NCBI RefSeq assembly: GCF_001447155.2
Contig: NZ_CP014754.1
Location: 682,001 to 746,000 of the forward strand
DNA length: 64,000 nucleotides
Direction: 5' to 3'
DNA from: Marinobacter sp. LQ44
GTDB lineage: Bacteria > Pseudomonadota > Gammaproteobacteria > Pseudomonadales > Oleiphilaceae
The translations under genes and the position numbers were made by a program. Below, piece after piece: positions 47,618 to 63,293 of the stretch (position 1 is its first letter; every line of letters starts with the position of its first letter). The notes beneath the pieces were generated by a model, which searched no databases, had not been told where the DNA came from, and saw only the letters and a list, made by a program, of their open reading frames with translations.

Positions 47618-47715
47618 GCCAAATCAGCTCAGAAAATAACCAGATTTATCGAAAGAGTCGAAGGTCAAGTATAGACCTTATAGTAGATTAGCAACAAATT
47701 CTTGTAAGTCACTGT

Positions 47716-47763
47716 ACAAAAAGGCCATCGTGTCCGAATTTTCATCCGGAACGCGATGGCCTT
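47716..47763 (-). terminator. Intrinsic terminator after eno
   Basis: On the minus strand AAGGCCATCG (47763-47754) pairs with CGATGGCCTT (47730-47721), with further pairing of TCCG and CGGA inside, followed by TTTTTGT. It ends the eno transcript before ftsB. Confidence 0.85.
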
Positions 47764-47816
47764 AACATTTTGTTACTCACCAGCGAGCGCTGGCAGGCTC
47801 AAAAATGTCGCAGATA

Positions 47817-49130
<1,314 letters not shown>

Positions 49131-49169
49131 TTACTGTATCTAAACGGTTCAATTTGTAAGTTCAGCCTA

Positions 49170-49282
49170 GAGCAGGTGGGGGATGGCTTTCCGAAACTGT
49201 GCGGAGCCATGGATGGCGGAGCCCAAGCGTCACATGGATGTGCCGAAGGAGCGTGTTTCGGAAAGCCATCCCCCACCTGCTC
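49170..49282 (+). repeat. Compound inverted repeat, copy 4 (kdsA-eno gap)
   Basis: Arms 49170-49197 and 49255-49282 form a perfect 28-bp stem. The interior contains GCCATGGATGGC at 49206-49217 and CACATGGATGTG at 49231-49242. The element begins 36 nt after the kdsA stop and lies 57 nt upstream of the eno start, which leaves little room for an eno promoter unless it overlaps the repeat. Confidence 0.9.
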
Positions 49283-49318
49283 GTACTCCCGAACAGGACA
49301 AAAAACGAACACGGCCAA

Positions 49319-51843
<2,525 letters not shown>

Positions 51844-51858
51844 TCAAGATGGGTCGCC

Positions 51859-51887
51859 AGACTACCAGAAAGCCCCCCTGTACTCAA
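51859..51887 (-). promoter_or_regulatory. Possible sigma-70 promoter of pyrG-kdsA
   Basis: On the minus strand TTGAGT (51887-51882), a 17-nt spacer and TAGTCT (51864-51859) lie about 64 nt before the pyrG ATG. The -35 overlaps the tilS stop codon. The -10 is weak, so this is tentative. Confidence 0.35.
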
Positions 51888-53221
51888 TCACAATCCCTCT
51901 CCACAATCAGCCGCCAGCCGGCGGCAGGGGCGCTTCCCGAGTATTGTTCAGAACACCACAAATCGCCAACGGCAATCAGCTCACTGGCACCGGGGGTCTC
52001 GTGGTAAACAAGCGGTAGTAAAGCTCTCTCCCAGGGTGGCACTCCCTGCTCCTGCAACCATGTTTTCAACGATCGCGAGTGCCCACCCGCGTCAAAGCGA
52101 AGCCTTTCGCCGCCCTGCCTCGTAGATACCCGTATTGGCGGGGGCACAGTTTCCGGTGTAACCATTTCGGGAGTGAGCCTCAGTGTCCAGGGACCCCAGT
52201 GCAGCGGGCGGCCGGGTTCAAGGCCAGCTGCATGCGCCGGCACTTCGATATTTGGCACCAGGTACAGGTAGCCCCGATACCGTCTTAAACTAAAACCGTC
52301 GCCACGAATCTCCGGCGCCCGGTCTGCGCCGGCCTGAGTCAACTCCGCCAGCGACCGGTCCCAATCTGCAAGGGCCGGCATGTTCCACCCCTGCCGACGA
52401 ATCCACCACCGGACCAGGTTCCTCTGCTCTAACGGACTCAGAGCCTGAAGCGCCGCGATCCGGACCTGACCTGCATCGGAACACGCCTGCCACTGCAACT
52501 CCGCCAACCGCTGATTGAGCGCATCGCTTTCGGCACAGGCCCGGGCACTGTGCTCTATCCGTTTCAGCAAGCCTGGCCAGCGCTGCTTGAGTCCCGGCAG
52601 CACGGTATGGCGCAGGTAGTTGCGATCGAACGCCAGGCTGGTATTGCTCGGGTCTTCCATCCATGTCACGTTGCCTCCCCGGGCAACCTGCTCCAGCCGG
52701 TCTCGGCTTACCGCCAGCCAGGGACGAAACAACACCCCTTGGCCAAGGGAACGGTGTTCGGGCATGCCCGCCAGCCCCGTCACTCCGGTGCCCCGGAGCA
52801 ACCGAAACAGCACCGTTTCGGCTTGATCATCTGCGTGGTGGGCCATCAACAACAGGTCGCCGGCACCAAGCAGCCGCCGGAACACGTCATATCGGGCCGT
52901 TCTGGCCGCCTCCTCCAGACCACCGGAGCCAGACTCGCCGACCGCAACGTCCACATGCTCAACCAGAAGGGGCACAGCCAACTGCTCGCACAGCGACCGG
53001 CAGAACTGCTCAGTCTGATGGTGATTAGGCTGTAATTGATGGTTGACGTGCAGAGCACAGACGTTGCGGTGGCAGGCTGCCGCCACATGCAATAACAAAA
53101 CGGAGTCCAGGCCACCACTGAGGGCGACCAGGATGCGGGAGCAGTCAGGAAGTGCGCTGACCGGCCCGCACAGGTCGCCGGGCCAGCCAGATTCCCGGGC
53201 GGCGTTACCGCCCGCTTTCAT
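51884..53221 (-). CDS. tilS: tRNA(Ile)-lysidine synthase
   Basis: TilS modifies C34 of tRNA-Ile(CAU) to lysidine, so that it reads AUA. It has 445 residues. The PP-loop motif [16 protein letters not shown] lies at about 30-45, followed by [42 protein letters not shown] and the C-terminal substrate-binding domains. Its ATG lies within the last codons of accA (17-bp overlap), so the two are co-transcribed and coupled. Confidence 0.95.
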   Translation of the reverse strand: MKAGGNAARESGWPGDLCGPVSALPDCSRILVALSGGLDSVLLLHVAAACHRNVCALHVNHQLQPNHHQTEQFCRSLCEQLAVPLLVEHVDVAVGESGSGGLEEAARTARYDVFRRLLGAGDLLLMAHHADDQAETVLFRLLRGTGVTGLAGMPEHRSLGQGVLFRPWLAVSRDRLEQVARGGNVTWMEDPSNTSLAFDRNYLRHTVLPGLKQRWPGLLKRIEHSARACAESDALNQRLAELQWQACSDAGQVRIAALQALSPLEQRNLVRWWIRRQGWNMPALADWDRSLAELTQAGADRAPEIRGDGFSLRRYRGYLYLVPNIEVPAHAAGLEPGRPLHWGPWTLRLTPEMVTPETVPPPIRVSTRQGGERLRFDAGGHSRSLKTWLQEQGVPPWERALLPLVYHETPGASELIAVGDLWCSEQYSGSAPAAGWRLIVERDCD

Positions 53222-54158
53222 ATTTGGTTAAGCGCTCGTACCGGCGGGACACCAGTTCGTCCAGAGGTAACCGGCTCAGTTCCGCGACACCTTTGGCCAG
53301 CCTGGCCTTGAGGGTTTCAGCCATTTTCTCCGGGTTACGGTGAGCACCGCCCAGGGGCTCCTTAATCACATTGTCTGCAACGCCCAGCTCTTTCAGGCGC
53401 TGTGCGGTGACACCCATGGCTTCGGCAGCCTGGGCCGCATACTCGGCGCTTTTCCAGAGAATGGACGCGCAACCTTCTGGCGAAATCACAGCATAGGTGG
53501 AGTACTGCAGCATATTCAGCTGATCACACACACCAATGGCCAAGGCACCACCGGAACCGCCCTCTCCGATCACCGTGGAGATAATCGGCGTTTTCAGCCG
53601 GGACATGACGGCCAGATTAAAGGCAATCGCCTCACTCTGGCCGCGCTCTTCGGCACCGATGCCGGGGTAGGCGCCCGGCGTGTCGATGAAGGTGAGGATT
53701 GGCATCTTGAACCGCTCGGCCATTTCCATCAGGCGCAGGGCTTTGCGGTAGCCTTCCGGGCGAGGCATGCCGAAGTTGCGCTTGACCTTGTCACGCACTT
53801 CGCGGCCTTTCTGATGGCCGATCACCATGACCGGCTTGTTGTCCAGTCGGGCAGTGCCACCGACAATGGACAGATCGTCGGCGTAGCGGCGATCGCCATG
53901 CAACTCATCAAAATCATCGAAAATCAGGTCGATGTAATCCTGAGTGTAAGGTCGGCGCGGATGCCGGGCCAAGCGGGCGACATCCCAGGACTGTAGATCA
54001 GCAAATATGCTTTCTGTCAGGCTGACACTCTTCTTCTTCAACCGACTGATTTCATCGGTAATATTGATGTCGGTGTCGTTGCCTACCATGCGAAGCTCTT
54101 CAATTTTGGCTTCCAGGTCGGCGATCGGCTGTTCGAAATCAAGGTAATTAGGGTTCAT
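53205..54158 (-). CDS. accA: Acetyl-CoA carboxylase carboxyltransferase subunit alpha
   Basis: AccA is half of the carboxyltransferase that makes malonyl-CoA for fatty acid synthesis. It has 317 residues, as in E. coli (319). Motifs include [79 protein letters not shown] and [20 protein letters not shown]. It follows dnaE by 102 bp and overlaps tilS. The dnaE-accA-tilS-pyrG order is the Pseudomonas order. Confidence 0.98.
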   Translation of the reverse strand: MNPNYLDFEQPIADLEAKIEELRMVGNDTDINITDEISRLKKKSVSLTESIFADLQSWDVARLARHPRRPYTQDYIDLIFDDFDELHGDRRYADDLSIVGGTARLDNKPVMVIGHQKGREVRDKVKRNFGMPRPEGYRKALRLMEMAERFKMPILTFIDTPGAYPGIGAEERGQSEAIAFNLAVMSRLKTPIISTVIGEGGSGGALAIGVCDQLNMLQYSTYAVISPEGCASILWKSAEYAAQAAEAMGVTAQRLKELGVADNVIKEPLGGAHRNPEKMAETLKARLAKGVAELSRLPLDELVSRRYERLTKYESGR

Positions 54159-54260
54159 GATGTTCCATCATTTGATTGCCAGGCAGGTTTCACCCCACCA
54201 AAACCAGAATTTGGGACAAAGATAGCAGTGCAAACGGCACAGCTAAAGCGGACATTGGTA

Positions 54261-57200
54261 TTAATCATAGACCAGTTCCACGGACTTCTCGCCTACCAGG
54301 TGCCTGAGCTCGAACAACAGGTTGTCATCCGGCTGTACTCGCCAAGACGCCCCCAGCTCAATACGGGTTCTGGCCTCGGCACTGCTGTACTCAATCCACA
54401 CCGGGCTGCCTTCGTTGCGGAACGGGCGCAGGGTGTCGTCCAGTTTGTCCAGCAGCCCGTTCTGCAACTGTTCCGCATGCAGCGCCAGCCGGATGCCACG
54501 GCTGAACTGCTGGCGGGCGGTGGCCACATCCATCACCGAGCTGACGCGCATTTTCATTTGCCCGGAGTAGTCATCGTGGCTGACCTGCCCCTCGACAACG
54601 ATCACCTGATCAGACTGCAACAGCTCCCGGTTCTCGAAAAACGCCTCGGAAAACAGGGTGGCTTCAATCCGAGCGCTGCGGTCATCCAGGGTGATAAAGC
54701 ACATGGTGGAACCCGTGCGAGTTTTCATGGTGCGTTGGGCAACCACCAGACCAGCCACCCGCTGAGGTGACTTGTTGGGCTTCAAATCGGCGATTGAGTT
54801 ACGGACAAAGCGCCGGACTTCCCGCTCGTATTCATCAAACGGATGGCCCGTAAGGTAGATACCGAGGGTATCCTTCTCGCCCTTGAGGCGCTCTTTCTCC
54901 GGCCACTCCCGCACATTGGCGACATCGGCGTACGGGTCTTCACCCTCGCCGCTGCTCTCCAGCATTTCGCCAAACATATCGATCATGCCGGCGGCATCGT
55001 TGCGGGACTGCTGGTCTGCTTGCTGCACAGCCTTGTCGATACTGGCCATCAGCTGTGCTCGGCCGGCACCGAGCTTGTCCATGGCTCCGGCCCGGATCAG
55101 CGCCTCCATGGCACGCTTGTTGACCTTCTTCAGGTCAACCCGGCGGCAGAAATCAAAAATATCCTGGAACGGGCCGTCTTTGGCGGCCTCCACGATGCTA
55201 TCAATCGGTCCCTCGCCCAGTCCCTTGATGGCGCCCAGACCATAAACAATCTGCCCGTCGCTGTTTACGGTAAACGTGTAGGCAGAACGGCTGACGTCCG
55301 GCACCAGCAGGTCCAGCTTCATGTTCCTGCATTCTTCCACCAGCGTGACCACCTTGTCGGTGTTCTGCATATCGGCGGTGAGTACCGCGGCCATGAACTC
55401 TGCCGGGTAATGGGCCTTGAGCCACAGGGTCTGATACGACACCAGAGCGTAGGCGGCGGAGTGGGATTTGTTGAAACCGTAGCCGGCGAACTTCTCCACC
55501 AGATCGAAGATGTTCTCCGCCAGGGTTTCATCGATGCCATTATTGGCACAACCCTCCAGGAAGAATGCCTTCTGCTTGGCCATCTCTTCCGGCTTTTTCT
55601 TACCCATGGCCCGGCGCAGCATGTCGGCGTTGCCGAGGGTGTAGCCCGCCATCACCTGGGCAATCTGCATGACCTGCTCCTGGTAGAGGATAACCCCGTA
55701 GGTGGGCTCCAATACCGGCTTCAGGCCTTCATACTGATAATCCGGGTGTGGATAAGACAACGGCTGGCGGCCATGCTTACGGTCAATAAAGTCGTCTACC
55801 ATGCCCGACTGCAACGGCCCCGGGCGGAACAGGGCCACCAGGGCGATCATGTCTTCGAGGGAATCCGGCTGCAGACGGCGGATCAGGTCTTTCATGCCGC
55901 GGGATTCCAGCTGAAACACGGCGGTGGTTTCAGCTTTTTTGAGCAACTCGAATGAGCGCTTGTCGTCCAGCGGGATGGTGGCGATATCCAGTTCAGACTG
56001 CCCCTGCGCCTGCCGGCGCGGGTTAATCATGTGCAAGGCCCACTTGATGATGGTCAGGGTACGCAACCCCAGGAAGTCAAACTTCACCAGGCCAGCGTCT
56101 TCCACATCGCCCTTGTCAAACTGGGTGACCAGGCTGCCGCCTTCATCGTCGCAGTAGAGCGGCGAGAAATCGGTAATCTTCGTAGGTGCGATCACCACGC
56201 CACCGGCATGCTTGCCGGCGTTACGGCATACGCCTTCAAGCTTGAGGGCCATTTCCCAGATTTCCTGGGCTTCTTCATCCTGCTCCAGGAATTCTTTAAG
56301 TTGGGGCTCCTGCTCGACGGCTTTGTTGAGGGTCATGCCCACTTCAAACGGAATCAGCTTGGACAGCTTGTCTGCCAGGCCATACGACTTGCCTTGCACC
56401 CGCGCCACATCCCGCACCACCGCCTTGGCCGCCATGGTACCGAAGGTAATGATCTGTGAAACCGCTTCCCGGCCGTATTTCTCAGCGGTGTATTCAATCA
56501 CCCGGTCCCGGCCTTCCATGCAGAAATCGACGTCAAAGTCGGGCATGGACACCCGTTCCGGATTCAGGAACCGCTCGAACAGCAGGTCGTACTCCAGTGG
56601 GTCAAGATCCGTAATCAGCAGCGCGTAGGCCACCAGGGAACCGGCACCGGAACCCCGGCCGGGCCCTACCGGCACACCGTTGTTCTTGGCCCACTTGATA
56701 AAGTCCATAACGATCAGGAAGTAGCCGGGGAAGCCCATCTGAATGATGATGTCCAGCTCGAACTTCAGGCGCTTGTAATATTCTTCCCGCTTCTGGTCAT
56801 ACTCCGGATCATCCTTGCTCAGGATGGTTGCCAGGCGCATCTCCAGACCTTCCTCGGACACATGCCGGAAGTACTCGTCCATGGTCATGCCATCGGGAAT
56901 CGGGTAGTTCGGCAGGAAGTATTCGCCCATCCGGACCTTCACCGAACAGCGGCGGGCAATCTCGACCGTGTTTTCAACGGCCTCCGGGATGTCCGAAAAC
57001 AGTTCGATCATCTCTTCGGCGCTGCGAAGATACTGCTGATCGCTGAATCTCCGGTCCCGACGGGGGTCATCCAGCGTGCGGCTCTCACCGATACAGACCC
57101 GGGCCTCGTGGGCTTCGAAATCATCAGCGGTCAGGAAGTGCACATCGTTGGTTGCCACCACTGGCAGCCCCAGTTCAGCCGCCAGCTCAACACTCAGGTG

Positions 57201-57743
57201 CAGACAATCCTCATCACCTGCCCGCTCGGTACGCTGCAGTTCCAGGTAGTAGCTGCCCGGATACAAATTCTTCCAGTACTGAGCCCGCTCCCGAGCCAGT
57301 TCCGGCTTGCCCGCCAGCAGGGCCTTACCCACATCGCCCATTTTGGCGCCGGAGAGCGCAATAAGTCCCGCCGCGCGGGCTTCCAGCCAGGCCTTCCGGA
57401 TAATCGGCTTGCCGTAGCGCTGGCCCTCGGTGTAGCCCAGGGAAATAATTTCGGTAAGGTGCAGGTAGCCTTTCTCATCCCGCGCCAGCAAGGTGAGCCG
57501 AAACGGGTTTTCCGGCTCGTCCGGGTTTTCCAGCCAGAGATCGGCACCGATAATTGGCTTGACGCCAGCGCCCATGGCCGCCTTATAGAAGCGCACCAGC
57601 GAGCACATGTTGGATTGCTCGGTGAGACCCACGGCCGGCATGCCCAGCTCGGCCACACGGCCAATCAGTGGCTTGACCCGCACCAGGCCATCCACCATGG
57701 AGTATTCGGAGTGTACGCGAAGATGTACGAACGTCTTTGCCAT
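54261..57743 (-). CDS. dnaE: DNA polymerase III alpha subunit
   Basis: DnaE is the replicative polymerase. It has 1160 residues, the same as E. coli. The N-terminal PHP domain ([20 protein letters not shown]) is followed by the C-family polymerase core with the catalytic aspartates in [19 protein letters not shown]. The fingers region ([19 protein letters not shown]), the clamp-binding motif region near 920, an OB fold ([20 protein letters not shown]) and a tau-binding tail follow. It begins 2 nt after the thioredoxin-like gene. Confidence 0.98.
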   Translation of the reverse strand: MAKTFVHLRVHSEYSMVDGLVRVKPLIGRVAELGMPAVGLTEQSNMCSLVRFYKAAMGAGVKPIIGADLWLENPDEPENPFRLTLLARDEKGYLHLTEIISLGYTEGQRYGKPIIRKAWLEARAAGLIALSGAKMGDVGKALLAGKPELARERAQYWKNLYPGSYYLELQRTERAGDEDCLHLSVELAAELGLPVVATNDVHFLTADDFEAHEARVCIGESRTLDDPRRDRRFSDQQYLRSAEEMIELFSDIPEAVENTVEIARRCSVKVRMGEYFLPNYPIPDGMTMDEYFRHVSEEGLEMRLATILSKDDPEYDQKREEYYKRLKFELDIIIQMGFPGYFLIVMDFIKWAKNNGVPVGPGRGSGAGSLVAYALLITDLDPLEYDLLFERFLNPERVSMPDFDVDFCMEGRDRVIEYTAEKYGREAVSQIITFGTMAAKAVVRDVARVQGKSYGLADKLSKLIPFEVGMTLNKAVEQEPQLKEFLEQDEEAQEIWEMALKLEGVCRNAGKHAGGVVIAPTKITDFSPLYCDDEGGSLVTQFDKGDVEDAGLVKFDFLGLRTLTIIKWALHMINPRRQAQGQSELDIATIPLDDKRSFELLKKAETTAVFQLESRGMKDLIRRLQPDSLEDMIALVALFRPGPLQSGMVDDFIDRKHGRQPLSYPHPDYQYEGLKPVLEPTYGVILYQEQVMQIAQVMAGYTLGNADMLRRAMGKKKPEEMAKQKAFFLEGCANNGIDETLAENIFDLVEKFAGYGFNKSHSAAYALVSYQTLWLKAHYPAEFMAAVLTADMQNTDKVVTLVEECRNMKLDLLVPDVSRSAYTFTVNSDGQIVYGLGAIKGLGEGPIDSIVEAAKDGPFQDIFDFCRRVDLKKVNKRAMEALIRAGAMDKLGAGRAQLMASIDKAVQQADQQSRNDAAGMIDMFGEMLESSGEGEDPYADVANVREWPEKERLKGEKDTLGIYLTGHPFDEYEREVRRFVRNSIADLKPNKSPQRVAGLVVAQRTMKTRTGSTMCFITLDDRSARIEATLFSEAFFENRELLQSDQVIVVEGQVSHDDYSGQMKMRVSSVMDVATARQQFSRGIRLALHAEQLQNGLLDKLDDTLRPFRNEGSPVWIEYSSAEARTRIELGASWRVQPDDNLLFELRHLVGEKSVELVYD

Positions 57744-57745
57744 GG

Positions 57746-58237
57746 TCAGCTACCGATCAGTTGCATCAGATCTTCTTCGGTTTGGGGACCAAAGCGTGTT
57801 TCTATCAGTTTACCCGAAGGGTCCACCACGAACGTGGCGGGCAGCGCCATCGGCATCTTCCAGCCGAAGTCGGGGCCCGGATCCTGGCCCAGCATGGTGA
57901 ATTCGATGCCCATTCTCTGGCCCAGATCCACCAGCGCGGCACCTTCAACGCCGTCAAAATTCACACCCAGCACTGAAATCCTCGGGGACTTGTCGAGGTG
58001 ATTCAATTCAGGAATTTCCTCCAGGCAGGGCTTGCACCATTCAGCCCAGTAGTTCACCAGCACCCACTGGCCACGGTAGCTGTCCCAATCGACCGCCACA
58101 CCATCGGCCCTTTGCAGCTCCGTTCTCTCGCAACCGGCCAGGGCCAGCACCATAATAGCAGCTGGAATCAGCAGCAAGCGCCTGGGCCATTTAGAAAAAT
58201 TGGGACGGGGAACGGACGGGTACCAAGGGTACTGCAA
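57746..58237 (-). CDS. Thioredoxin-like lipoprotein (TlpA/ResA type)
   Basis: This is a 163-residue membrane-anchored thioredoxin-fold protein. A hydrophobic segment ends in a lipobox (MVLALAGC, Cys36), followed by a thioredoxin domain with the redox motif WAEWCKPC (Cys68, Cys71) and the cis-proline segment [15 protein letters not shown]. It is likely a periplasmic disulfide reductase, possibly for cytochrome c maturation or repair (inference). The start is taken as the TTG at 58237 because a perfect AGGAGG lies 7 nt upstream. A longer frame would overlap the divergent arsC-like gene. Its stop is 2 nt before dnaE. Confidence 0.85.
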   Translation of the reverse strand: MQYPWYPSVPRPNFSKWPRRLLLIPAAIMVLALAGCERTELQRADGVAVDWDSYRGQWVLVNYWAEWCKPCLEEIPELNHLDKSPRISVLGVNFDGVEGAALVDLGQRMGIEFTMLGQDPGPDFGWKMPMALPATFVVDPSGKLIETRFGPQTEEDLMQLIGS

Positions 58238-58300
58238 GGTGAATCCTCCTGTTAGACTACGGCCCTCATTACAGACCGCAATCATCACTGTTAACCGGGC

Positions 58301-59285
<985 letters not shown>

Positions 59286-59326
59286 TCGCCATTGACTGCC
59301 CAATTTTCAACCACTCGGACCCTTTT

Positions 59327-59686
59327 ATGATCAAGAATGAGAAAGCAAAAACCACGGCCCGCCTTACCATTGGCCTGTACCTTGCCGTCTTGGCCACCCT
59401 GCTGGTAACGACTTTCTATCCGGCGCCGGTCGAAGGCGTTTCCATTCCGCTGATGCTGACAGTCAAACTGCTGCCGCTGCTGGCCTTTGCGGTACCAGTC
59501 CTCAAGGGGCATAACCGCGGCTACATCTGGATGGCCTTTGTGGTGATCTTCTACTTCACCCAGGCTGTTGTCTCCGCCTGGCTGAGCGAGGGAGCACCGG
59601 GGCCGATGATTCTCACCGTGCTTACATTTCTGCTGTTTACCGTGGCCATGGTTCACCTGAAAGTAAACCGCCCGGTCGCCAACTGA
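59327..59686 (+). CDS. DUF2069 membrane protein
   Basis: This is a 119-residue predicted inner-membrane protein with four hydrophobic segments (about 10-30, 38-58, 66-86 and 92-112), matching the DUF2069 family, whose function is unknown. Family features include the N-terminal TIGLYLAVLATLLVTTFYP and VKLLPLLAFAVPVLKG stretches and a central RGYIWMAFVVIFYFTQAV. It lies 41 nt after wrbA and 28 nt before the GspE-like gene. Confidence 0.85.
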   Translation: MIKNEKAKTTARLTIGLYLAVLATLLVTTFYPAPVEGVSIPLMLTVKLLPLLAFAVPVLKGHNRGYIWMAFVVIFYFTQAVVSAWLSEGAPGPMILTVLTFLLFTVAMVHLKVNRPVAN

Positions 59687-59714
59687 GTGCCCATGATACC
59701 CGGAGAGCACAACG

Positions 59715-61520
59715 ATGGCTGATCAGACGCACCCCATGCCAGCACCACCGCATCGGCACACCCTCACCCTGCGAGACATCTGCTCTGCCTTGGTGGAAAG
59801 TGGCGAAATCAGCCAGCAGGATGCTGAGAAGGTACTTACGGCCAACCTGGGTGCCGCTACCCAGGGTAGCCGAACGTCTCCGCGGCATCCCCTGGAACTG
59901 GTTGCCATTGCTGGCATTACCAGCCTCAGGGATGACCGAACCCTGGACCTTGATCGGCTGACCAACTGGCTGGCCCGATGGGCGGGCCAGGATTACTACC
60001 ATATAGACCCGCTCAAGATCGACACACCGGCCATCGCCCGGGTGATGTCTTACGCTTTTGCCCAGCGCCACGGCATTCTGGCGGTAGAGATACGCCAGGA
60101 TGAAGTGCTGATTGCCAGTACAGAACCGTTCAAGAACGAATGGGAAAACAATCTGCGGCAAGCCGTTCGCAAAGATATTCGCCGTGTCGTTGCCAACCCG
60201 GAAGACATCCGCCGCTACACGGTGGAGTTCTACCAACTCGCCAATTCCGTGAGCAAAGCAAGTGGCAGCCAGGCACCGGGTGCCGCCAGCAATCAGAACT
60301 TCGAACAGCTGCTGGACATAGGTTCCAACGAAAACCCGGATGCCAACGACCAGCACGTGGTCAAGATTGTCGACTGGCTGTTGCAGTACGCCTTTGACCA
60401 GCGCGCCTCAGACATTCACATTGAACCGCGCCGGGCAGTCACTCAGGTGCGTTTTCGTATTGATGGTGTGTTGCACAACGTCTATGAGTTCCCGGAACAT
60501 GTCGGGGTGGCTGTCACCAGCAGGCTGAAAATTCTGGGCCGCTTGAACGTGGCCGAGAAACGACGCCCTCAGGACGGCCGGATAAAAACCCGAAAACCGG
60601 ATAACAGCGAGGTTGAATTACGCCTGGCCACCATGCCCACCGCCTTTGGCGAAAAGATGGTGATGCGGATTTTCGATCCGGAGGTGCTGCTGAAATCCTT
60701 CGAACAACTGGGCTTCAGTAAAGAAGATCGGGAGCGCTGGCAGTCCATGACCGCCCGCCCCCATGGCATTGTACTGGTGACCGGCCCTACCGGTTCCGGC
60801 AAAACCACCACCCTGTACTCCACCCTGAAACAGCTGGCGTCGCCGGAACTGAACATCTGTACCATTGAAGACCCCATTGAGATGGTGGAGCCAGCGTTCA
60901 ACCAGATGCAGGTGCAAACCAATATCGACCTGACATTCGCCCATGGCGTGCGGGCGCTGCTCCGCCAAGACCCGGACATCATCATGATCGGCGAAATCCG
61001 CGACCTGGAAACCGCCGAGATGGCGGTACAGGCAGCGCTGACCGGCCACCTGGTGCTCTCCACCCTGCACACCAACGACGCCCCGAGCGCCATTACCCGA
61101 CTGATGGAACTGGGCATCCCGCCCTACCTGATCCGGGCCACGGTGCTTGGGGTGATGGCCCAGCGCCTGGCCCGCACCCTGTGCCCCCACTGCAAGGCGC
61201 CGGGTGAGGCCGACGAGCAGGCCTGGCAAACACTGACCCGCCCCTGGAAAGCGCCGGTTCCCCGTCAGTTCTATCATCCGGTGGGCTGCCTGGAATGCCG
61301 CAATACCGGCTATATGGGCCGCGCCGGAGTCTACGAAATCATGACACTTTCCGACCACCTGACCAGTCAGATCAATGATCACTGCGAACTTGAGCAGTTA
61401 AGGCTGGACGCCTACAAAGAAGGCATGAAATCCCTGCGCCTCAGTGGCGCACAGAAGGTGGCCGCCGGCCAGACCACGGTGGAAGAGATCCTGCGGGTGA
61501 CCCCGGAAAGCCAGCGCTGA
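59715..61520 (+). CDS. GspE/PilB-type secretion ATPase (orphan)
   Basis: This is a type II secretion / type IV pilus assembly ATPase family protein of 601 residues. An N-terminal MshEN/T2SSE_N-like region (about 1-170) is followed by the Asp/His box region, the Walker A GPTGSGKTTTLYSTL near 355, the Walker B DPDIIMIGEIRDLETAEMAV, and the His box (GHLVLSTLHTNDAPSAITRL). A four-Cys zinc site (CPHC near 488, CLEC near 524) is present. All catalytic motifs look intact. No other secretion or pilus gene is adjacent, so it may act with a machine encoded elsewhere or have a stand-alone role. It converges with the DUF3080 gene. Confidence 0.92.
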   Translation: MADQTHPMPAPPHRHTLTLRDICSALVESGEISQQDAEKVLTANLGAATQGSRTSPRHPLELVAIAGITSLRDDRTLDLDRLTNWLARWAGQDYYHIDPLKIDTPAIARVMSYAFAQRHGILAVEIRQDEVLIASTEPFKNEWENNLRQAVRKDIRRVVANPEDIRRYTVEFYQLANSVSKASGSQAPGAASNQNFEQLLDIGSNENPDANDQHVVKIVDWLLQYAFDQRASDIHIEPRRAVTQVRFRIDGVLHNVYEFPEHVGVAVTSRLKILGRLNVAEKRRPQDGRIKTRKPDNSEVELRLATMPTAFGEKMVMRIFDPEVLLKSFEQLGFSKEDRERWQSMTARPHGIVLVTGPTGSGKTTTLYSTLKQLASPELNICTIEDPIEMVEPAFNQMQVQTNIDLTFAHGVRALLRQDPDIIMIGEIRDLETAEMAVQAALTGHLVLSTLHTNDAPSAITRLMELGIPPYLIRATVLGVMAQRLARTLCPHCKAPGEADEQAWQTLTRPWKAPVPRQFYHPVGCLECRNTGYMGRAGVYEIMTLSDHLTSQINDHCELEQLRLDAYKEGMKSLRLSGAQKVAAGQTTVEEILRVTPESQR

Positions 61521-61527
61521 ACCCGCA

Positions 61528-62589
61528 TCAACCCGGGCGCAGACCGCACTGCTCCAACAGTTCCTGCCAGTGCCGGGTGTGCTGCATCATGGCCTGGTCC
61601 AGCTCCCACCAGAGGCTGGCTTCCGCATCGGCTGATAAATGGCGCTGGTACCAGCCCTGAAAGCTATCAGGCATAACCGCCGCCTGCTGGTCCGCCAGCT
61701 CGGCCAGAGCCCCGATCAACGAATCCCGGGCGCGGCTGACATCGCTCATGTAGGGCTGGATTTCACCGACGTACACGTTGAAGAAAAAATTTCGGACGAT
61801 TTCTGATTGATTATTCGGCCGGCCGTTCAGACATAATGGACGCTCATCAAGGCGCGCTTTCAGGGTCTCTGTTCCTGCGTTGAGGGTTGCGATCAACAGC
61901 CGGGCGCTGTTGATCACCTGCCCGGCACGAAATTCCGATTGCCAGCGTTGGTGCACACCGCCAAGCGCATCAAGAGGCACGTCCAGCTGCTGGTCCGACA
62001 AATCCGATACAGCCTGATTCAACTGGCCCAGGTCCCGCACCAGATCAGACACCGGGTTGCCGTCGGCGGCCACCGGATAAAAGCCTTTGGACAGGGTCAA
62101 CAAGCGCTCAATCTCTTCCGTTCCCCAGGTCGCATTCCATATGGCCACCGGCAACGATGCCCGCTTGCTCTCGACCGCATCCTGAAGGGTTTTCTCCAGG
62201 CGCTCGTCGTCGATCTCTGCCATGCAGTCTTCCGCGGCTCGGATAAACCGGACTTCATAACGCAGCCGATTAAGAGGCTGCATAACCCGGCCCATCACCG
62301 AATTTCGCTCGCCAACCACATACTGAAGTTCACACCCGTACAGCGACAGAAAGTCCAGCATGCCCAGATCCAGCTCAGGCATATCGAGTACACGTTCGCG
62401 GCGACGGGGAACGGTGGAGGCAGGGGGAAGATCAGAGGGAACCGATACCGATGGCGCATCCAGTACCCGGGCAAGGCGCTCCAGGTACTCTTCCATCATC
62501 GGCTCGGCTTCGGAGAACGGATTGCAGCCGGCCAGAAACAAGGCACAAACACCCGGAATAAGCCATTTCAGACATGAACTACCGGGCAT
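61528..62589 (-). CDS. DUF3080 lipoprotein
   Basis: This is an uncharacterised 353-residue lipoprotein. The signal peptide ends in a lipobox (ALFLAGC, Cys22). The rest is a helical, soluble-looking domain with the DUF3080 features DLGMLDFLSLYGCELQYVVG and FVYSSG-unrelated but conserved WNATWGTEEIERLLTLSKGF. The residue after the lipidated Cys is Asn rather than Asp, so sorting to the outer membrane is plausible (by the E. coli +2 rule). It lies 11 nt downstream of mtnC on the same strand, so it may be co-transcribed. Confidence 0.82.
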   Translation of the reverse strand: MPGSSCLKWLIPGVCALFLAGCNPFSEAEPMMEEYLERLARVLDAPSVSVPSDLPPASTVPRRRERVLDMPELDLGMLDFLSLYGCELQYVVGERNSVMGRVMQPLNRLRYEVRFIRAAEDCMAEIDDERLEKTLQDAVESKRASLPVAIWNATWGTEEIERLLTLSKGFYPVAADGNPVSDLVRDLGQLNQAVSDLSDQQLDVPLDALGGVHQRWQSEFRAGQVINSARLLIATLNAGTETLKARLDERPLCLNGRPNNQSEIVRNFFFNVYVGEIQPYMSDVSRARDSLIGALAELADQQAAVMPDSFQGWYQRHLSADAEASLWWELDQAMMQHTRHWQELLEQCGLRPG

Positions 62590-62600
62590 TCGACCACCTC

Positions 62601-63293
62601 CTAACGTTTACGCAGTAGCGCGTCTACCTCCGCAAAATCACGGGCAACAGGCCGACCAGTGTCAGGAAGCTCCCCATCACGCACCAGCCAGACGGTTTTA
62701 AGCCCAGCTTCCTCAGCCGCCGCAAGCTCGTCTTCCACGTCCGACAGGAACAGAACGGTCGCCGGCTCTACCCCCAGCTCGGCAAGAATATTGCGGTAAG
62801 ACTGCGCCTCTTTTTTACCGCCCACACCGGTATCGAAGTATCCGGAGAAAAACGGCGTAAAGTCGCCTTCGTTACTGAATCCGAAAATCAGTTTCTGTGC
62901 CTTCACGGAACCAGAGGAATATACGAACAGCCTCAGCCCCCGATCATGCCAACGCTGAAGATAATCCGCTGCATCCGGGTAGAGATCACCTTTCAACTCA
63001 CCACTGTGATAGCCCTGCTCCCACACCATGCCCTGCAATGCCTTCAGCGGACCCTCTTTGCGGTCCTCGGATATCCAGGTCTGTAGGACCTCAATCAGGC
63101 CTTCCACATCTTTGCTGTCGACACCACTTTTTTCAGCAACCAGGGCCAGCTGTTCAGCCACAGCCGGCGTGGTGTGATGGTTGGCACGGATGAAGTCCGG
63201 CAAGTGTTTGCTGGCGTAGGGAAACAGCACATCGTGCACGAACGAGATCGAGCTGGTCGTGCCCTCGATATCGGTCAGAACTACCCGAATCAT
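62601..63293 (-). CDS. mtnC: Acireductone synthase (enolase-phosphatase)
   Basis: MtnC is a HAD-family bifunctional enolase-phosphatase in the methionine salvage pathway that recycles methylthioadenosine. It has 230 residues. The HAD nucleophile region VVLTDIEGTTSSISFVHDVL, the RLFVYSSGSVKAQKLIFG motif II, and the Lys/Asp region FFSGYFDTGVGGKKEAQSY and LFLSDVEDELAAAEEAGLKT are present. The ATG overlaps the mtnD stop (ATGA). Confidence 0.96.
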   Translation of the reverse strand: MIRVVLTDIEGTTSSISFVHDVLFPYASKHLPDFIRANHHTTPAVAEQLALVAEKSGVDSKDVEGLIEVLQTWISEDRKEGPLKALQGMVWEQGYHSGELKGDLYPDAADYLQRWHDRGLRLFVYSSGSVKAQKLIFGFSNEGDFTPFFSGYFDTGVGGKKEAQSYRNILAELGVEPATVLFLSDVEDELAAAEEAGLKTVWLVRDGELPDTGRPVARDFAEVDALLRKR

